From contig JAPPFO010000107.1 of the NCBI GenBank assembly GCA_028875175.1, positions 1 to 17,221 of the forward strand: DNA of 17,221 nt, in the 5' to 3' direction. The position numbers and the translations under genes are program-made. The stretch is from Chloroflexota bacterium (lineage in GTDB: Bacteria; Chloroflexota; UBA11872). Positions within the stretch are counted from its first letter, which is position 1, and each line of letters opens with the position of its first letter. The notes beneath the pieces were generated by a model. It saw only the letters and a program-made list of their open reading frames with translations, was not told the origin of the DNA and searched no databases. Below are positions 7,401 to 14,942 of the stretch, piece after piece.

Positions 7401-8870
7401 CTAGCCGGCCGTGAACTGCAGGGCGTACAGCCGCGCGCCGCGCATGGCAATCCGCAGGCGCACGGGCTGGCCGTTGGTTACGGGCAGCCGTTCGTTGCCA
7501 GCCCAGGTCACGACGTGCCGTATGTGGTTGCCAAGCACCCGGTCGCACCTGTCCAGCGTGTATCCCTTGATGCCTCGCCCCTCGGAGTCCAGCAGCTCAA
7601 CCCGCACATCGCCGCTGGCCGCTGCATCGACATTGAGCTCCAGGCGAGTGCCCGAGAAAACGAGAGGCTTCGTGACCAACTGGCCGCCAGCGTAGGCCGC
7701 CTCGGCGCTGACGAAGCCATCCAGGCGTTGCCGGGTCCAAATGACCTGGCCAGCCGGGTTGTTCCTGCGTTTGAGCCCATGCGACTGGTCGTAGGCGGTC
7801 GCGTACTGGTAGATCGATCGGTCCCGAATGACCATGCCGAGCGCCGAATAGAGCATCCTGGATCGCGGTCCGTCGGGATCGATACGGACATAGGGTCGAC
7901 GGTCCGGGCGGTCCCAGGTGATCCCGTCGCGGCTGACGGCCAGTTGAATCTCCATCAAGCCGTCGTTCCGGCGCGTCTCCGCGTCGAGGATTTCGGCTTC
8001 GGTGAAGTGCCGGTAAACCGAGAACGTCGAGATGTAGACGTCATCGGCCCCCGGGTACTTGACGACCGAGGGCGTGTAGATGTCCATGTCAGGCGGGTCT
8101 TGCTCGTCGAGCGCGAGCACCGTGGGAAGCTCGCCGGTGAGTCGCGGGCCACGAATATCAACCGGCGTATCGGTGAGTTGCCACCCATCCCGCGACCTGA
8201 GGTCATCGGTTTCCCAGCGCGCGACCGCGCGCCGCCACGGCCCGTTGGCGCTCAGACTCTGCGCGTCGCGCCCGGTAGGGACCCAGTTGCGGAAGTACGC
8301 CACGTAACGTCCGATCCGCTCATCCCAGAAGACCTGGTTCTGCGAATCGCCGTGCAGCGCGACGCCGTTTCCACCTTTCCAGGTGAACCGAAGGCCGTCG
8401 GGCGACACGGAATAGCCGAAGCCGAGTGGACCGAGGTCCGGATCCCAGTTAAGCCAATACCCCTTGTAGCGCTCCTCCGGGGGCGCCGTTGGGTCCTTGA
8501 AGACGCTCCCCGGCACCCCGAGAAGGAGGTTGTTTGAGCGGACGCTGTTGAGTTCGACGAGTCCGAGCTCCGGCTTTCTCCAATGGACGCCATCGAGCGA
8601 CTCGGCATACCCCCAGCGGTACGAATGGAGATTGCCGGCGCCCATGTTGCTGGACGCGTACCACATTCGGGCCTGACCGTTGTCGTCAATCACGGAATTC
8701 ATGAAGTGAATATGGTGCTCCCAGGCCCGATCCCGGTGAATGGCCACGCCACCGACAATCGGCGGATTCACTCGCAGCGACACATCGTCAGCTTGATCGA
8801 TAAGCGAGAGATCGATAAAGAGATGCTTCCGAGTGCCGAGATCGATTGGCTCGCTCGCGTGGCCTGTCAC
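7401..8870 (-). CDS. Putative five-bladed beta-propeller glycosidase-like protein
   Basis: No firm function. Several blade-like repeats each carry an S-x-DG-x-x-W/F turn: SLDGVHW (91-97), SPDGLRF (156-162) and SRDGITW (313-319), with tryptophans and short beta-strand patterns between. This resembles the GH43/GH32 beta-propeller superfamily and the uncharacterised proteins opening with HLFIDLSLID-like stretches. The last 90 or so residues (VRVELLDSEGRGIKGYTL onward) look like a beta-sandwich. No signal peptide is seen. The GTG at 8870 is preferred: on the coding strand GAGG stands seven bases before it, and the conserved-looking region begins soon after. A TTG at 8966 and ATG at 8939 would add an Arg-rich, unconvincing lead of up to 32 residues. 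No link to cobalamin is apparent; it stands alone between two convergent cob operons. Confidence 0.6.
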   Translation of the reverse strand: MTGHASEPIDLGTRKHLFIDLSLIDQADDVSLRVNPPIVGGVAIHRDRAWEHHIHFMNSVIDDNGQARMWYASSNMGAGNLHSYRWGYAESLDGVHWRKPELGLVELNSVRSNNLLLGVPGSVFKDPTAPPEERYKGYWLNWDPDLGPLGFGYSVSPDGLRFTWKGGNGVALHGDSQNQVFWDERIGRYVAYFRNWVPTGRDAQSLSANGPWRRAVARWETDDLRSRDGWQLTDTPVDIRGPRLTGELPTVLALDEQDPPDMDIYTPSVVKYPGADDVYISTFSVYRHFTEAEILDAETRRNDGLMEIQLAVSRDGITWDRPDRRPYVRIDPDGPRSRMLYSALGMVIRDRSIYQYATAYDQSHGLKRRNNPAGQVIWTRQRLDGFVSAEAAYAGGQLVTKPLVFSGTRLELNVDAAASGDVRVELLDSEGRGIKGYTLDRCDRVLGNHIRHVVTWAGNERLPVTNGQPVRLRIAMRGARLYALQFTAG

Positions 8871-9094
8871 ATTCCTGCCTCGACTTCCATTGCCGTGTGG
8901 GCCCTGGCGTGTACGCCGTGGGGATCCGGAGGCGCGCATTGCCAGCTCGATCGTGCCGCGAGCCAAACCCTAATACAACGTTCGAGGCCGAATCCGCGGC
9001 CCGACGGTTCCGGGTGTCTGGACGTTTCCCCGAGGTCATGTTCGCGCGCAGCGAGCGGCGGCCCACCTGCCGATCCCCGGTGGCTGAATCAAAT
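8871..9094. other. Intergenic region upstream of the propeller gene
   Basis: About 225 bases lie between the hairpin after pduX and the chosen start of the propeller gene, both read leftward. Part of it (8871-8966) is open in the propeller frame and may be coding if the TTG start is used. A TTGTATTAG stretch on the minus strand near 8970-8980 is the only AT-rich spot and could hold a -10 element. Nothing else is recognisable. Confidence 0.35.
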
Positions 9095-9113
9095 CCGCAA
9101 TGCCGGGTTGCGG
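9095..9113 (-). terminator. Candidate intrinsic terminator of the cbiB-cobD-cobQ-pduX operon
   Basis: CCGCAA and TTGCGG form a perfect 6-bp inverted repeat around a 7-base loop, beginning directly after the pduX stop codon on the minus strand. The bases that follow in the direction of transcription read ATTTGATT, a weak T-rich tail. Position and shape suit a terminator, but the tail is poor. Confidence 0.45.
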
Positions 9114-10058
9114 TCAGGCGGTGGGAGCCACCGTCCGTTGCGTGCCTGGATGCACAACGGCGCCACCGCCGATCATTCGGCAGTTGTGAATCGCCACGAT
9201 CTCCGGCAACCGCTGTCGTGCGGAGTGCGCGGCCCACGCAATTAGCTCGGCGTCGGCCTCGAAGAGCAACCCGATGACCGTGCCGCTGTGCGCCACGTTG
9301 ACGCCGAGGGCGCCCGCATCCTGGCCCAGTTTCAACGCATCCGAGAGCTGCGGCTTGGGGAGCACGGACTGGTTCAACTGGCTGCTCAGCGTGGCGCCTT
9401 CGCCAATCTGCCGGGGATCTCCGTTCGCAAGTCCGGCGGCGATGAGTTCGAGCGCTTCGCGGAAGTGGCCGTCGTCGTGGTAAACGCCGTTGGCTCGGTT
9501 GCCCGCGTTGAAGGCCTCGGTGTCGACTTCACCGGCAAATTCGAGCACGAGCACTCGCATGGGCGGCGGCTGCCCCAGCGTTCGGGCAATTCGACCGCCG
9601 AGATGATCGAAGAGCGCGATGCCAGGCAGCATGACGCCGTCGCTTGGCTCGACTGCCAAGGCCAGCTCGGCCTGCTGTTGCGGCGAGAGCGTCGCGTCCA
9701 GGGCCGCGGCGGTTGCCGCAATAGCCGCCGACACGTCGGCGGTGCTGCTGGCCATGCCCTTCGAGCGCGGCAGGGCGCTCTCGAGATCGAGCCGAGCATT
9801 CAGATCCGGGCGACCGAGCAAGTCCAGGGTTGACGCCACAGCCCGGCCTGCCTTCGGGGCACTGGCCGGCCCGTGCACGGACCCCGAGCCGTGGGAGACT
9901 TCGACGACGGCCCGGGATCCAACGTCGATCGGACAGGTCACCATCACGGCGGTGCCGTCCAGGTGGCCCTGGGCCAGTTCGCCGCAGGTCCCGGGCGCCC
10001 AGGCCGCGCCGCGTCCGACAAGATTCGCGGTTTGGCACGGTTCCGCCGGCCTCGTCAC
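9114..10058 (-). CDS. pduX: L-threonine kinase, PduX-like (GHMP family)
   Basis: Phosphorylates free L-threonine to L-threonine O-3-phosphate, the substrate of CobD for making the aminopropanol linker of cobalamin. From the GTG at 10058 the protein has 314 residues, close to the roughly 300 of Salmonella PduX. Near the N-terminus is APGTCGELAQG (GTCGELAQG at 23-31), a PduX hallmark. The GHMP ATP-binding motif PRSKGMASSTAD lies at 97-108. The C-terminal GHMP-like glycine segment MIGGGAVVHPG is present. The frame stays open upstream into cobQ, but the GTG overlapping the cobQ stop by four bases (GTGA) is the sensible start. Other GHMP kinases (homoserine kinase and similar) are the alternative, made unlikely by the motif and by cobD and cobQ next door. 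Confidence 0.88.
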   Translation of the reverse strand: MTRPAEPCQTANLVGRGAAWAPGTCGELAQGHLDGTAVMVTCPIDVGSRAVVEVSHGSGSVHGPASAPKAGRAVASTLDLLGRPDLNARLDLESALPRSKGMASSTADVSAAIAATAAALDATLSPQQQAELALAVEPSDGVMLPGIALFDHLGGRIARTLGQPPPMRVLVLEFAGEVDTEAFNAGNRANGVYHDDGHFREALELIAAGLANGDPRQIGEGATLSSQLNQSVLPKPQLSDALKLGQDAGALGVNVAHSGTVIGLLFEADAELIAWAAHSARQRLPEIVAIHNCRMIGGGAVVHPGTQRTVAPTA

Positions 10059-11584
10059 CGCTTCAAACCCATCGCGCGATAGACCAGTCCCATGTCCAGG
10101 TGATGCCGCACCAGCGATGCCAGCTTGTCGTACTCCGCGCTTGGATCGATGTCGTCCTCGGTCGACACGACGCCGAGTCCGCGCCTGGCCCCCGCGCACG
10201 CCAGGATGGACCGGCGCACGCCCCGGTTATGGAAAAGACCGTGGAGGTAGGTGCCCAGGGTGAGCCCTTCGGCGTCGAGGGCGCCGTCCGGCAACTCGAC
10301 CTGCTTCTGCGAGCGGGACTCCAGGACGAACGGGCTCGCCGAATCCGTCCCCGAGGTCTCGCCCATGTGAATCTCGTAGGCCACAACTTCGGCGCCGCGA
10401 CAGCGGCCGAGTAGTCCCTCATCGCGCGCCACCCGTCCCCGAACCTGGTGCGTGGCCTTGTCTGATCGAAAGATCGTGGTCGTCGGCAGCAGACCGAGTC
10501 CGCGCGACTGCCTGACCGCGGATTCCACCCCATCCGGATCCAAGAGCTCTTGCCCCAGCATCTGGTAGCCCGCGCAGATGCCAACGACCGACGTGCCGCG
10601 ACGCCGTGCGTCGGTGATTCGTGCATCCAGGCCCTGCGCGCGCAGCCAATCCAGGTCGGCAACCGTGGTCTTGCTGCCGGGAATCACCACGAGGTCCGGA
10701 TCGCCAAATTCCGACTCCCGGCCCACGTACCGAACGCGCACCCCCGCCTCGTGGCGCAGGGGATCGAAGTCGTCGAAGTTGGCGATGTGCGGCAGGCGCA
10801 TGACCGCTACATCAATAGCGTCATCGCCGTTCGTCTCCGGGTCCGCCCCAAGACCCACCGAGTCTTCTTCCGGAATGTGAATGTCATTGAAATAGGGCAC
10901 GACGCCGGCGACCGGTACGCCGGTGCGTTCGTGCAGGAAGCCAAGCCCCGAGGTTAGCAATGACGGATCGCCCCGGAACTTATTGATCACGTGCCCGCAG
11001 ACCAGCGCCCGTTCCTCCGGCTCCAGCAGCACCATCGTTCCCACCAACTGCGCAAAGATTCCGCCCCGATCGATGTCCCCGACCAGCAACACGGGCGCGT
11101 TGGCGTGCAGGGCCACCCGCATGTTGACGATGTCGTGGTCCTTGAGATTGACCTCGGCCGGGCTTCCGGCGCCTTCCATTACCACCACGTCAAACTCAGA
11201 ACGCAATTGATCGAGCGCCGACGTGATCTGCGTCCAGATCCGAGGCTTCAACTCGTGGTACTCGCGGGCCGAGGCCACGGCCCGGGGCCTCCCCATCAGC
11301 ACAAGCTGCGAGCGGCGGTCGCCTTCCGGCTTGAGCAGCACCGGGTTCATCTCCACGCGCGGCGCAACCAGCGCGGCTGCCGCCTGCACGGCCTGGGAAC
11401 GGCCAATCTCCCCGCCGTCGGGCGTGGCGTAGGAATTCAGCGACATGTTCTGCGCCTTGAACGGCGCAACCTGGTATCCGTCCCGCGCGAAAATCCGGCA
11501 GAGCGCCGTGGCAATCACCGATTTTCCCGCGTGCGACGAGGTGCCCTGGACCATCAGCACCCTGGCGCGATCCCGCTTAGCCAT
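10055..11584 (-). CDS. cobQ: Cobyric acid synthase (glutamine-hydrolysing)
   Basis: Amidates four side chains (b, d, e, g) of adenosylcobyrinic acid a,c-diamide with glutamine and ATP, giving cobyric acid. The 509-residue length is typical. The N-terminal synthetase domain starts with the dethiobiotin-synthetase-like loop QGTSSHAGKS (13-22), followed by KAQNMSLNSY and EGAGSPAEVNL. The C-terminal glutamine amidotransferase domain has the nucleophile Cys337 in VVGICAGYQMLG and His448 in YLHGLFHN, both intact, so it should hydrolyse glutamine. The ATG start overlaps the cobD stop by eight bases, and the end overlaps pduX by four. The product feeds CbiB, encoded two genes upstream. Confidence 0.96.
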   Translation of the reverse strand: MAKRDRARVLMVQGTSSHAGKSVIATALCRIFARDGYQVAPFKAQNMSLNSYATPDGGEIGRSQAVQAAAALVAPRVEMNPVLLKPEGDRRSQLVLMGRPRAVASAREYHELKPRIWTQITSALDQLRSEFDVVVMEGAGSPAEVNLKDHDIVNMRVALHANAPVLLVGDIDRGGIFAQLVGTMVLLEPEERALVCGHVINKFRGDPSLLTSGLGFLHERTGVPVAGVVPYFNDIHIPEEDSVGLGADPETNGDDAIDVAVMRLPHIANFDDFDPLRHEAGVRVRYVGRESEFGDPDLVVIPGSKTTVADLDWLRAQGLDARITDARRRGTSVVGICAGYQMLGQELLDPDGVESAVRQSRGLGLLPTTTIFRSDKATHQVRGRVARDEGLLGRCRGAEVVAYEIHMGETSGTDSASPFVLESRSQKQVELPDGALDAEGLTLGTYLHGLFHNRGVRRSILACAGARRGLGVVSTEDDIDPSAEYDKLASLVRHHLDMGLVYRAMGLKR

Positions 11585-12647
11585 GCGCCGCCACGTCTCG
11601 AAGGGCCCCGATCAGCCGCTGGCACTCGTCGGGCCGTCGCGCGGCGACGCGGATGTATGCGGGAAGGCCAAATGACGCACAGTCGCGCACGGCGATTCCC
11701 CGGCGCAGCAGTTCAAGCCGCAGTTTGGCCGCGTCACCCACGCGCACGAGCATGAAATTTGCCGCCGAATCCACCACCGGATAGCCAAGGGCGTTCAACT
11801 GGGCGCGCAGGTACGTCTTGGCTTGCGCAACGACGGTGCGAGCGACCTTCAAGTGAGCGTCGTCGTCCAGCGCTGCCAGCCCAGCGGCCTGGGCAACCGC
11901 ACTCACGCTCCACGACGGCTGGAGCCGCCGCACCGCTTCGACTGTCCGCGCCCCGGCCACCAGGTAGCCAAGCCGCGCGCCCGCCAGCGCGTGGTCCTTG
12001 GTCATCGAGCGAAGCAGAACGACATTTCCGCACGCCAGGAGCGCGCGCTCGTCCCACGGCGCTTCGGCAAACGGCACGTACGAGGAATCCAGCACAAGCA
12101 GGCCGTCGGCGCTAATCGCCCCGGCCAGCCGCTCGATGAAGTCCCGATCGACGTACACACCGGTGGGACTGTTCGGATTGCACAGGAAGGTCAGGGCCGG
12201 GCACAGCGTCTCGACTGCTCGGGTGACCACGTCGGCCGACCAGGCGAAGCCCTGCGCGGCCGTTGCCTCGACGACATGCACCTCAGCACCCGCCAGGATC
12301 GCAGCCGCTTCATACTCTCCAAACGTCGGCCCCAGGATCAGGCAACGGCGTCCCGAGCCCAGGCAGACCCGCGCCAGCAGATGAATCAGCTCCGTGGAGC
12401 CGTTCCCGACCAGGACTTCGTCGACACCGACGTCCAGCCTCGACGCCAGGGCTTCGCTCAGCACCAGGCTCCGTCGATCCGGATAGGCCGAGAGATCAGC
12501 CGTCGCCGCCGCTTTCCTGACCAGCCGTGACGTACCCAACGGGTTGACGTTGGAGCTGAAGTCCAGCACATCGCCGCGGCTCAACCCATGGACGCGCAAC
12601 TCTGCGTCGTCCAATCCGCCATGGATGGCGGGCGCACCAGCCCGCAT
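11577..12647 (-). CDS. cobD: Threonine-phosphate decarboxylase (PLP-dependent)
   Basis: Decarboxylates L-threonine-O-3-phosphate to (R)-1-amino-2-propanol phosphate, the linker that CbiB attaches to cobyric acid. It has the fold type I aminotransferase layout: DFSSNVNPLG near the N-terminus, GNGSTELIHLLARV for phosphate binding, CNPNSPTGVY, and SMTKDHALAGARLGY, in which Lys217 would hold PLP (Lys216 in the Salmonella enzyme, from memory). The 356-residue length fits. ATG 12647 is chosen because GAGGA precedes it by four bases; a GTG at 12662 would overlap cbiB by eight bases. Histidinol-phosphate aminotransferase is the close relative, excluded mainly by context. Naming follows Salmonella; in Pseudomonas the same gene is cobC. 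Confidence 0.93.
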   Translation of the reverse strand: MRAGAPAIHGGLDDAELRVHGLSRGDVLDFSSNVNPLGTSRLVRKAAATADLSAYPDRRSLVLSEALASRLDVGVDEVLVGNGSTELIHLLARVCLGSGRRCLILGPTFGEYEAAAILAGAEVHVVEATAAQGFAWSADVVTRAVETLCPALTFLCNPNSPTGVYVDRDFIERLAGAISADGLLVLDSSYVPFAEAPWDERALLACGNVVLLRSMTKDHALAGARLGYLVAGARTVEAVRRLQPSWSVSAVAQAAGLAALDDDAHLKVARTVVAQAKTYLRAQLNALGYPVVDSAANFMLVRVGDAAKLRLELLRRGIAVRDCASFGLPAYIRVAARRPDECQRLIGALRDVAAHG

Positions 12648-12654
12648 CGAATCC

Positions 12655-13605
12655 TCAGCCACCGGCGGCGTGCCTGAGCGCCAGCAAGCCGAGCGCTAGC
12701 AGGGCGGCGAGCACCGCGGTTCGATTGAGAACCGCCACGGCGCGATCGATGTCGCGTGAAGTCGGATTCCGCAGCCCCTCGCCCAGCCGGTAGTGCCCGG
12801 CCTTTTCCAACCGAACGCCCAAGAGACCGGCCATGGCGCTCATCGTCCAGCCTGCATTCGGGCTGGCGGTCTTGCTTCGATCTCGCCGCAGCACGCGCCA
12901 GCCTTGGCCAACCGCAAGCCTGGCGGAGAATCCGCCCAAGAGCAGCAGAAGCGCGCACAACCTGGCCGGAACCAGATTGACTGTGTCATCAAGCCGGGCA
13001 GCCACTTTGCCCAGGTGTTCGTAGACGCCGCGGTAGCCGACGACGCTGTCCATGGTATTGACGGCTCGATAGGCAATGGCGCCGGGAACGCCAAAGAACG
13101 CGAATGCCAGCCAGGGACCTACGACGCTGTCGGTGGTGTTTTCAGCCACCGACTCAATAGCCGCGGCCGCAACCAGCGGCGGACTGAGTGTCGCTGCGTC
13201 GCGGCTGACCAGGCTTCGCAGGCTCTCGCGGGCAGCGTCCAGGCGGCCGTCTGCGAGTTTGCGTTTCGTATCGTAAGCCGCCGATCGAAGTCCGGTTACC
13301 GTAAAGGTTGTACGAAACAGCGCAGCGCCTCCAACGACATACGCAGCGGGATGAATTAGCAGCAACAGACTCATGGCAATCCATGTCATGACTGTGGCTG
13401 TTCCGATCACGGCGACTACCATGCCGAACCCGAACGCCAGGGCAGCGATAGGGCCCGTGGGCGCCAGGCGCTTCAGGACCGATGTCGACCGGCCAAACCA
13501 CACCACCGGGTGGATCGCGTTTGGAGGCTCCGGAAGCAGAAGGTCCAGAACCACGGCAACCACGAGAGTTGCGGCGTTCAAGGCGAATCCGTCGAGCCAT
13601 GTCAT
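12655..13605 (-). CDS. cbiB: Adenosylcobinamide-phosphate synthase
   Basis: Integral membrane enzyme that couples cobyric acid with aminopropanol phosphate (or aminopropanol). The protein has 316 residues with several hydrophobic helices. The family motifs are IHPVVWFGR (31-39), ESVAENTTDSVVGPW (151-165), YRAVNTMDSVVGYR, and SPNAGWTMSAMAG (248-260) followed by LGVRLEK. The ATG at 13605 starts the hydrophobic N-terminus directly, though no clear ribosome site precedes it. It is the first gene of the leftward operon. No cobalamin riboswitch is seen in the roughly 480 bases before it, unlike the rightward operon. The product goes on to CobU and CobS. Confidence 0.95.
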   Translation of the reverse strand: MTWLDGFALNAATLVVAVVLDLLLPEPPNAIHPVVWFGRSTSVLKRLAPTGPIAALAFGFGMVVAVIGTATVMTWIAMSLLLLIHPAAYVVGGAALFRTTFTVTGLRSAAYDTKRKLADGRLDAARESLRSLVSRDAATLSPPLVAAAAIESVAENTTDSVVGPWLAFAFFGVPGAIAYRAVNTMDSVVGYRGVYEHLGKVAARLDDTVNLVPARLCALLLLLGGFSARLAVGQGWRVLRRDRSKTASPNAGWTMSAMAGLLGVRLEKAGHYRLGEGLRNPTSRDIDRAVAVLNRTAVLAALLALGLLALRHAAGG

Positions 13606-14117
13606 ATGCGTGCTAATGCCGGCTTGGTATGGTCACGCCTCAAGGACTAGATATTGTACTAATTCCAGATTCAATGGAATTATCGATGCCAATACTGAGC
13701 CCGGCCAAGCACGCCGCGCCATTCAACCGATCAAGTCCCAGGCGATGCTCGCGGACTCTCCACAGCCGTGGATTGGCACACGCCGCGGGCATAGCTTAGA
13801 CCCGCGATTCGGGCTTCAAGGGCACCGACACAGGCACGGCGCATACGCCGCGCCGGAGAACTCCAGGGCCGCTCCTGCATCAATCCGGCCCGGATCCGTC
13901 TGGTGTCCGGACTATCGAGAGCAAGATCCTGCAGGTATTCGCGGACGCCTGCGTTGGCTCGCCCACCAGCACATGGAGCCCGTCGCCGCCTCGACGCGAC
14001 CATGCCTACCCGAATTCCCGTCTGATAGGATAGCCGCCGGTTCGACCGCACGATTTCCCTCTTAGCCAACCGTTTCCGCCCCGGCGGCCATTGGTCCCAC
14101 ACCAGCCGCCGTCGCGC
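13606..14117. other. Long intergenic region between divergent genes, rich in small inverted repeats
   Basis: About 510 bases separate the divergent cbiB and channel genes. Frames open here on both strands give no recognisable protein. Short hairpins can be drawn: TAATTCC/GGAATTA (13660-13682), CGCGGG/CCCGCG around 11 bases (13784-13806), CGGCG/CGCCG with a CATA loop (13837-13850), and CCGGA/TCCGG (13890-13910). No B12-box, tRNA T-loop or other known RNA motif was found. It may hold promoters for both genes, an unrecognised RNA, or decayed coding sequence. Confidence 0.5.
13649..13682 (-). promoter_or_regulatory. AT-rich inverted repeat, candidate operator/promoter of cbiB
   Basis: TAATTCC at 13660-13666 and GGAATTA at 13676-13682 form a perfect 7-bp inverted repeat with a 9-base gap, in an AT-rich patch 55-77 bases upstream of cbiB. 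Read toward cbiB, TACAAT lies just inside the repeat on the minus strand and could be a -10 element, though no good -35 sits 17 bases away. The overlap of dyad and possible promoter suggests a repressor site. The regulator is unknown and the assignment is tentative. Confidence 0.3.
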
Positions 14118-14942
14118 ATGCCACACAATCAAGCCATGCACACGGTCCTCGAATCGATTCGCCGAATTACCTCCGCACCGGCATTCGATGCCGCGATCAT
14201 AGCGATCATCATTGTCAACGCTGTGCTGTTGGGACTCGAAACTTCGCACGCGATTGATGAAGACTTTGGCCAGTGGATCGATCTTGGGCACCAGGTCACG
14301 CTCTTCATATTCATCGTCGAAGCTGTCCTGAAGATTGCGGTATCGTCTCCACGAATCGTTGGGTACTTCCGCGATGGATGGAACGTTTTCGACTTTCTGA
14401 TCATTGTATTCGCGCTCATACCAGCCACCGGTCAATTCGCCATGATTGCCCGTCTGGCTCGCCTCCTGCGGGTGTTGCGACTCGTGTCGACAATCAGGGA
14501 TTTACGGCTCATAGTAACCGCGCTTGTAAGGTCGATACCCAGCGTCGGTCACGTCATGCTACTCATGGGTATTGTGGTGTATATCTATGCGATCATTGGA
14601 TACCATCTATTTGGTGAGCACGACCCAGAGAATTGGCGGGACCTTGGAATCTCCCTGCTCACGCTGTTCAACATCGTTACGCTGGAAGGGTGGACAGAGG
14701 TCATGTATCGCGCCATGGAATTGAGCGAGTTGTCCTGGATCTACTTCGTGAGTTTTGTTGTGATTGGAACATTCGTTGTTTTCAATCTCTTCATCGCGAT
14801 CATTATCAATAACCTGGATGAAGCCAAGCTGGAACGACTACGGGAACTGGAGACACCGCCGTCCCGAGAAGAGTTGCTGCGAGAGATTCGCGCGACGCAG
14901 CGTGCATTGGCTCGCCTCGAGCGACGAATGCGGAACGACTGA
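14118..14942 (+). CDS. Single-domain voltage-gated cation channel (BacNav/CavMr-like)
   Basis: Six-helix channel subunit that would assemble as a tetramer in the membrane. S1 begins near AAIIAIIIVNAVLLGLE. S4 is clear, with arginines every third residue at 112, 115, 118 and 121 in RLARLLRVLRLV. The pore loop carries the filter TLEGWTE (188-194), followed by S6 (FVVFNLFIAIIINNL). The C-terminus is a charged, probably coiled-coil helix (LERLRELE...RATQRALARLERRM), as in NaChBac/NavAb, where it holds the tetramer together. NavAb-type sodium channels have TLESW; Gly after the filter Glu is unusual and recalls CavMr and eukaryotic calcium channels. ATG 14118 is used; ATG 14136 and TTG 14091 are alternatives, none with a good ribosome site. 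Its G+C is visibly below that of its neighbours. Confidence 0.88.
   Translation: MPHNQAMHTVLESIRRITSAPAFDAAIIAIIIVNAVLLGLETSHAIDEDFGQWIDLGHQVTLFIFIVEAVLKIAVSSPRIVGYFRDGWNVFDFLIIVFALIPATGQFAMIARLARLLRVLRLVSTIRDLRLIVTALVRSIPSVGHVMLLMGIVVYIYAIIGYHLFGEHDPENWRDLGISLLTLFNIVTLEGWTEVMYRAMELSELSWIYFVSFVVIGTFVVFNLFIAIIINNLDEAKLERLRELETPPSREELLREIRATQRALARLERRMRND

Noticed and set aside
7380..8537. Open frame of 385 codons on the plus strand across the propeller gene
   Set aside because: No recognisable motif and no ribosome site; the minus-strand frame has propeller repeats and a better start.
13606..14117. Possible tRNA or second cobalamin riboswitch in the intergenic region
   Set aside because: No T-loop consensus with a paired stem and no B12-box in either orientation were found.
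13731..14435. Minus-strand open frame overlapping the channel gene
   Set aside because: No motif, antisense to a well-supported channel gene, and low-complexity Arg-rich composition.
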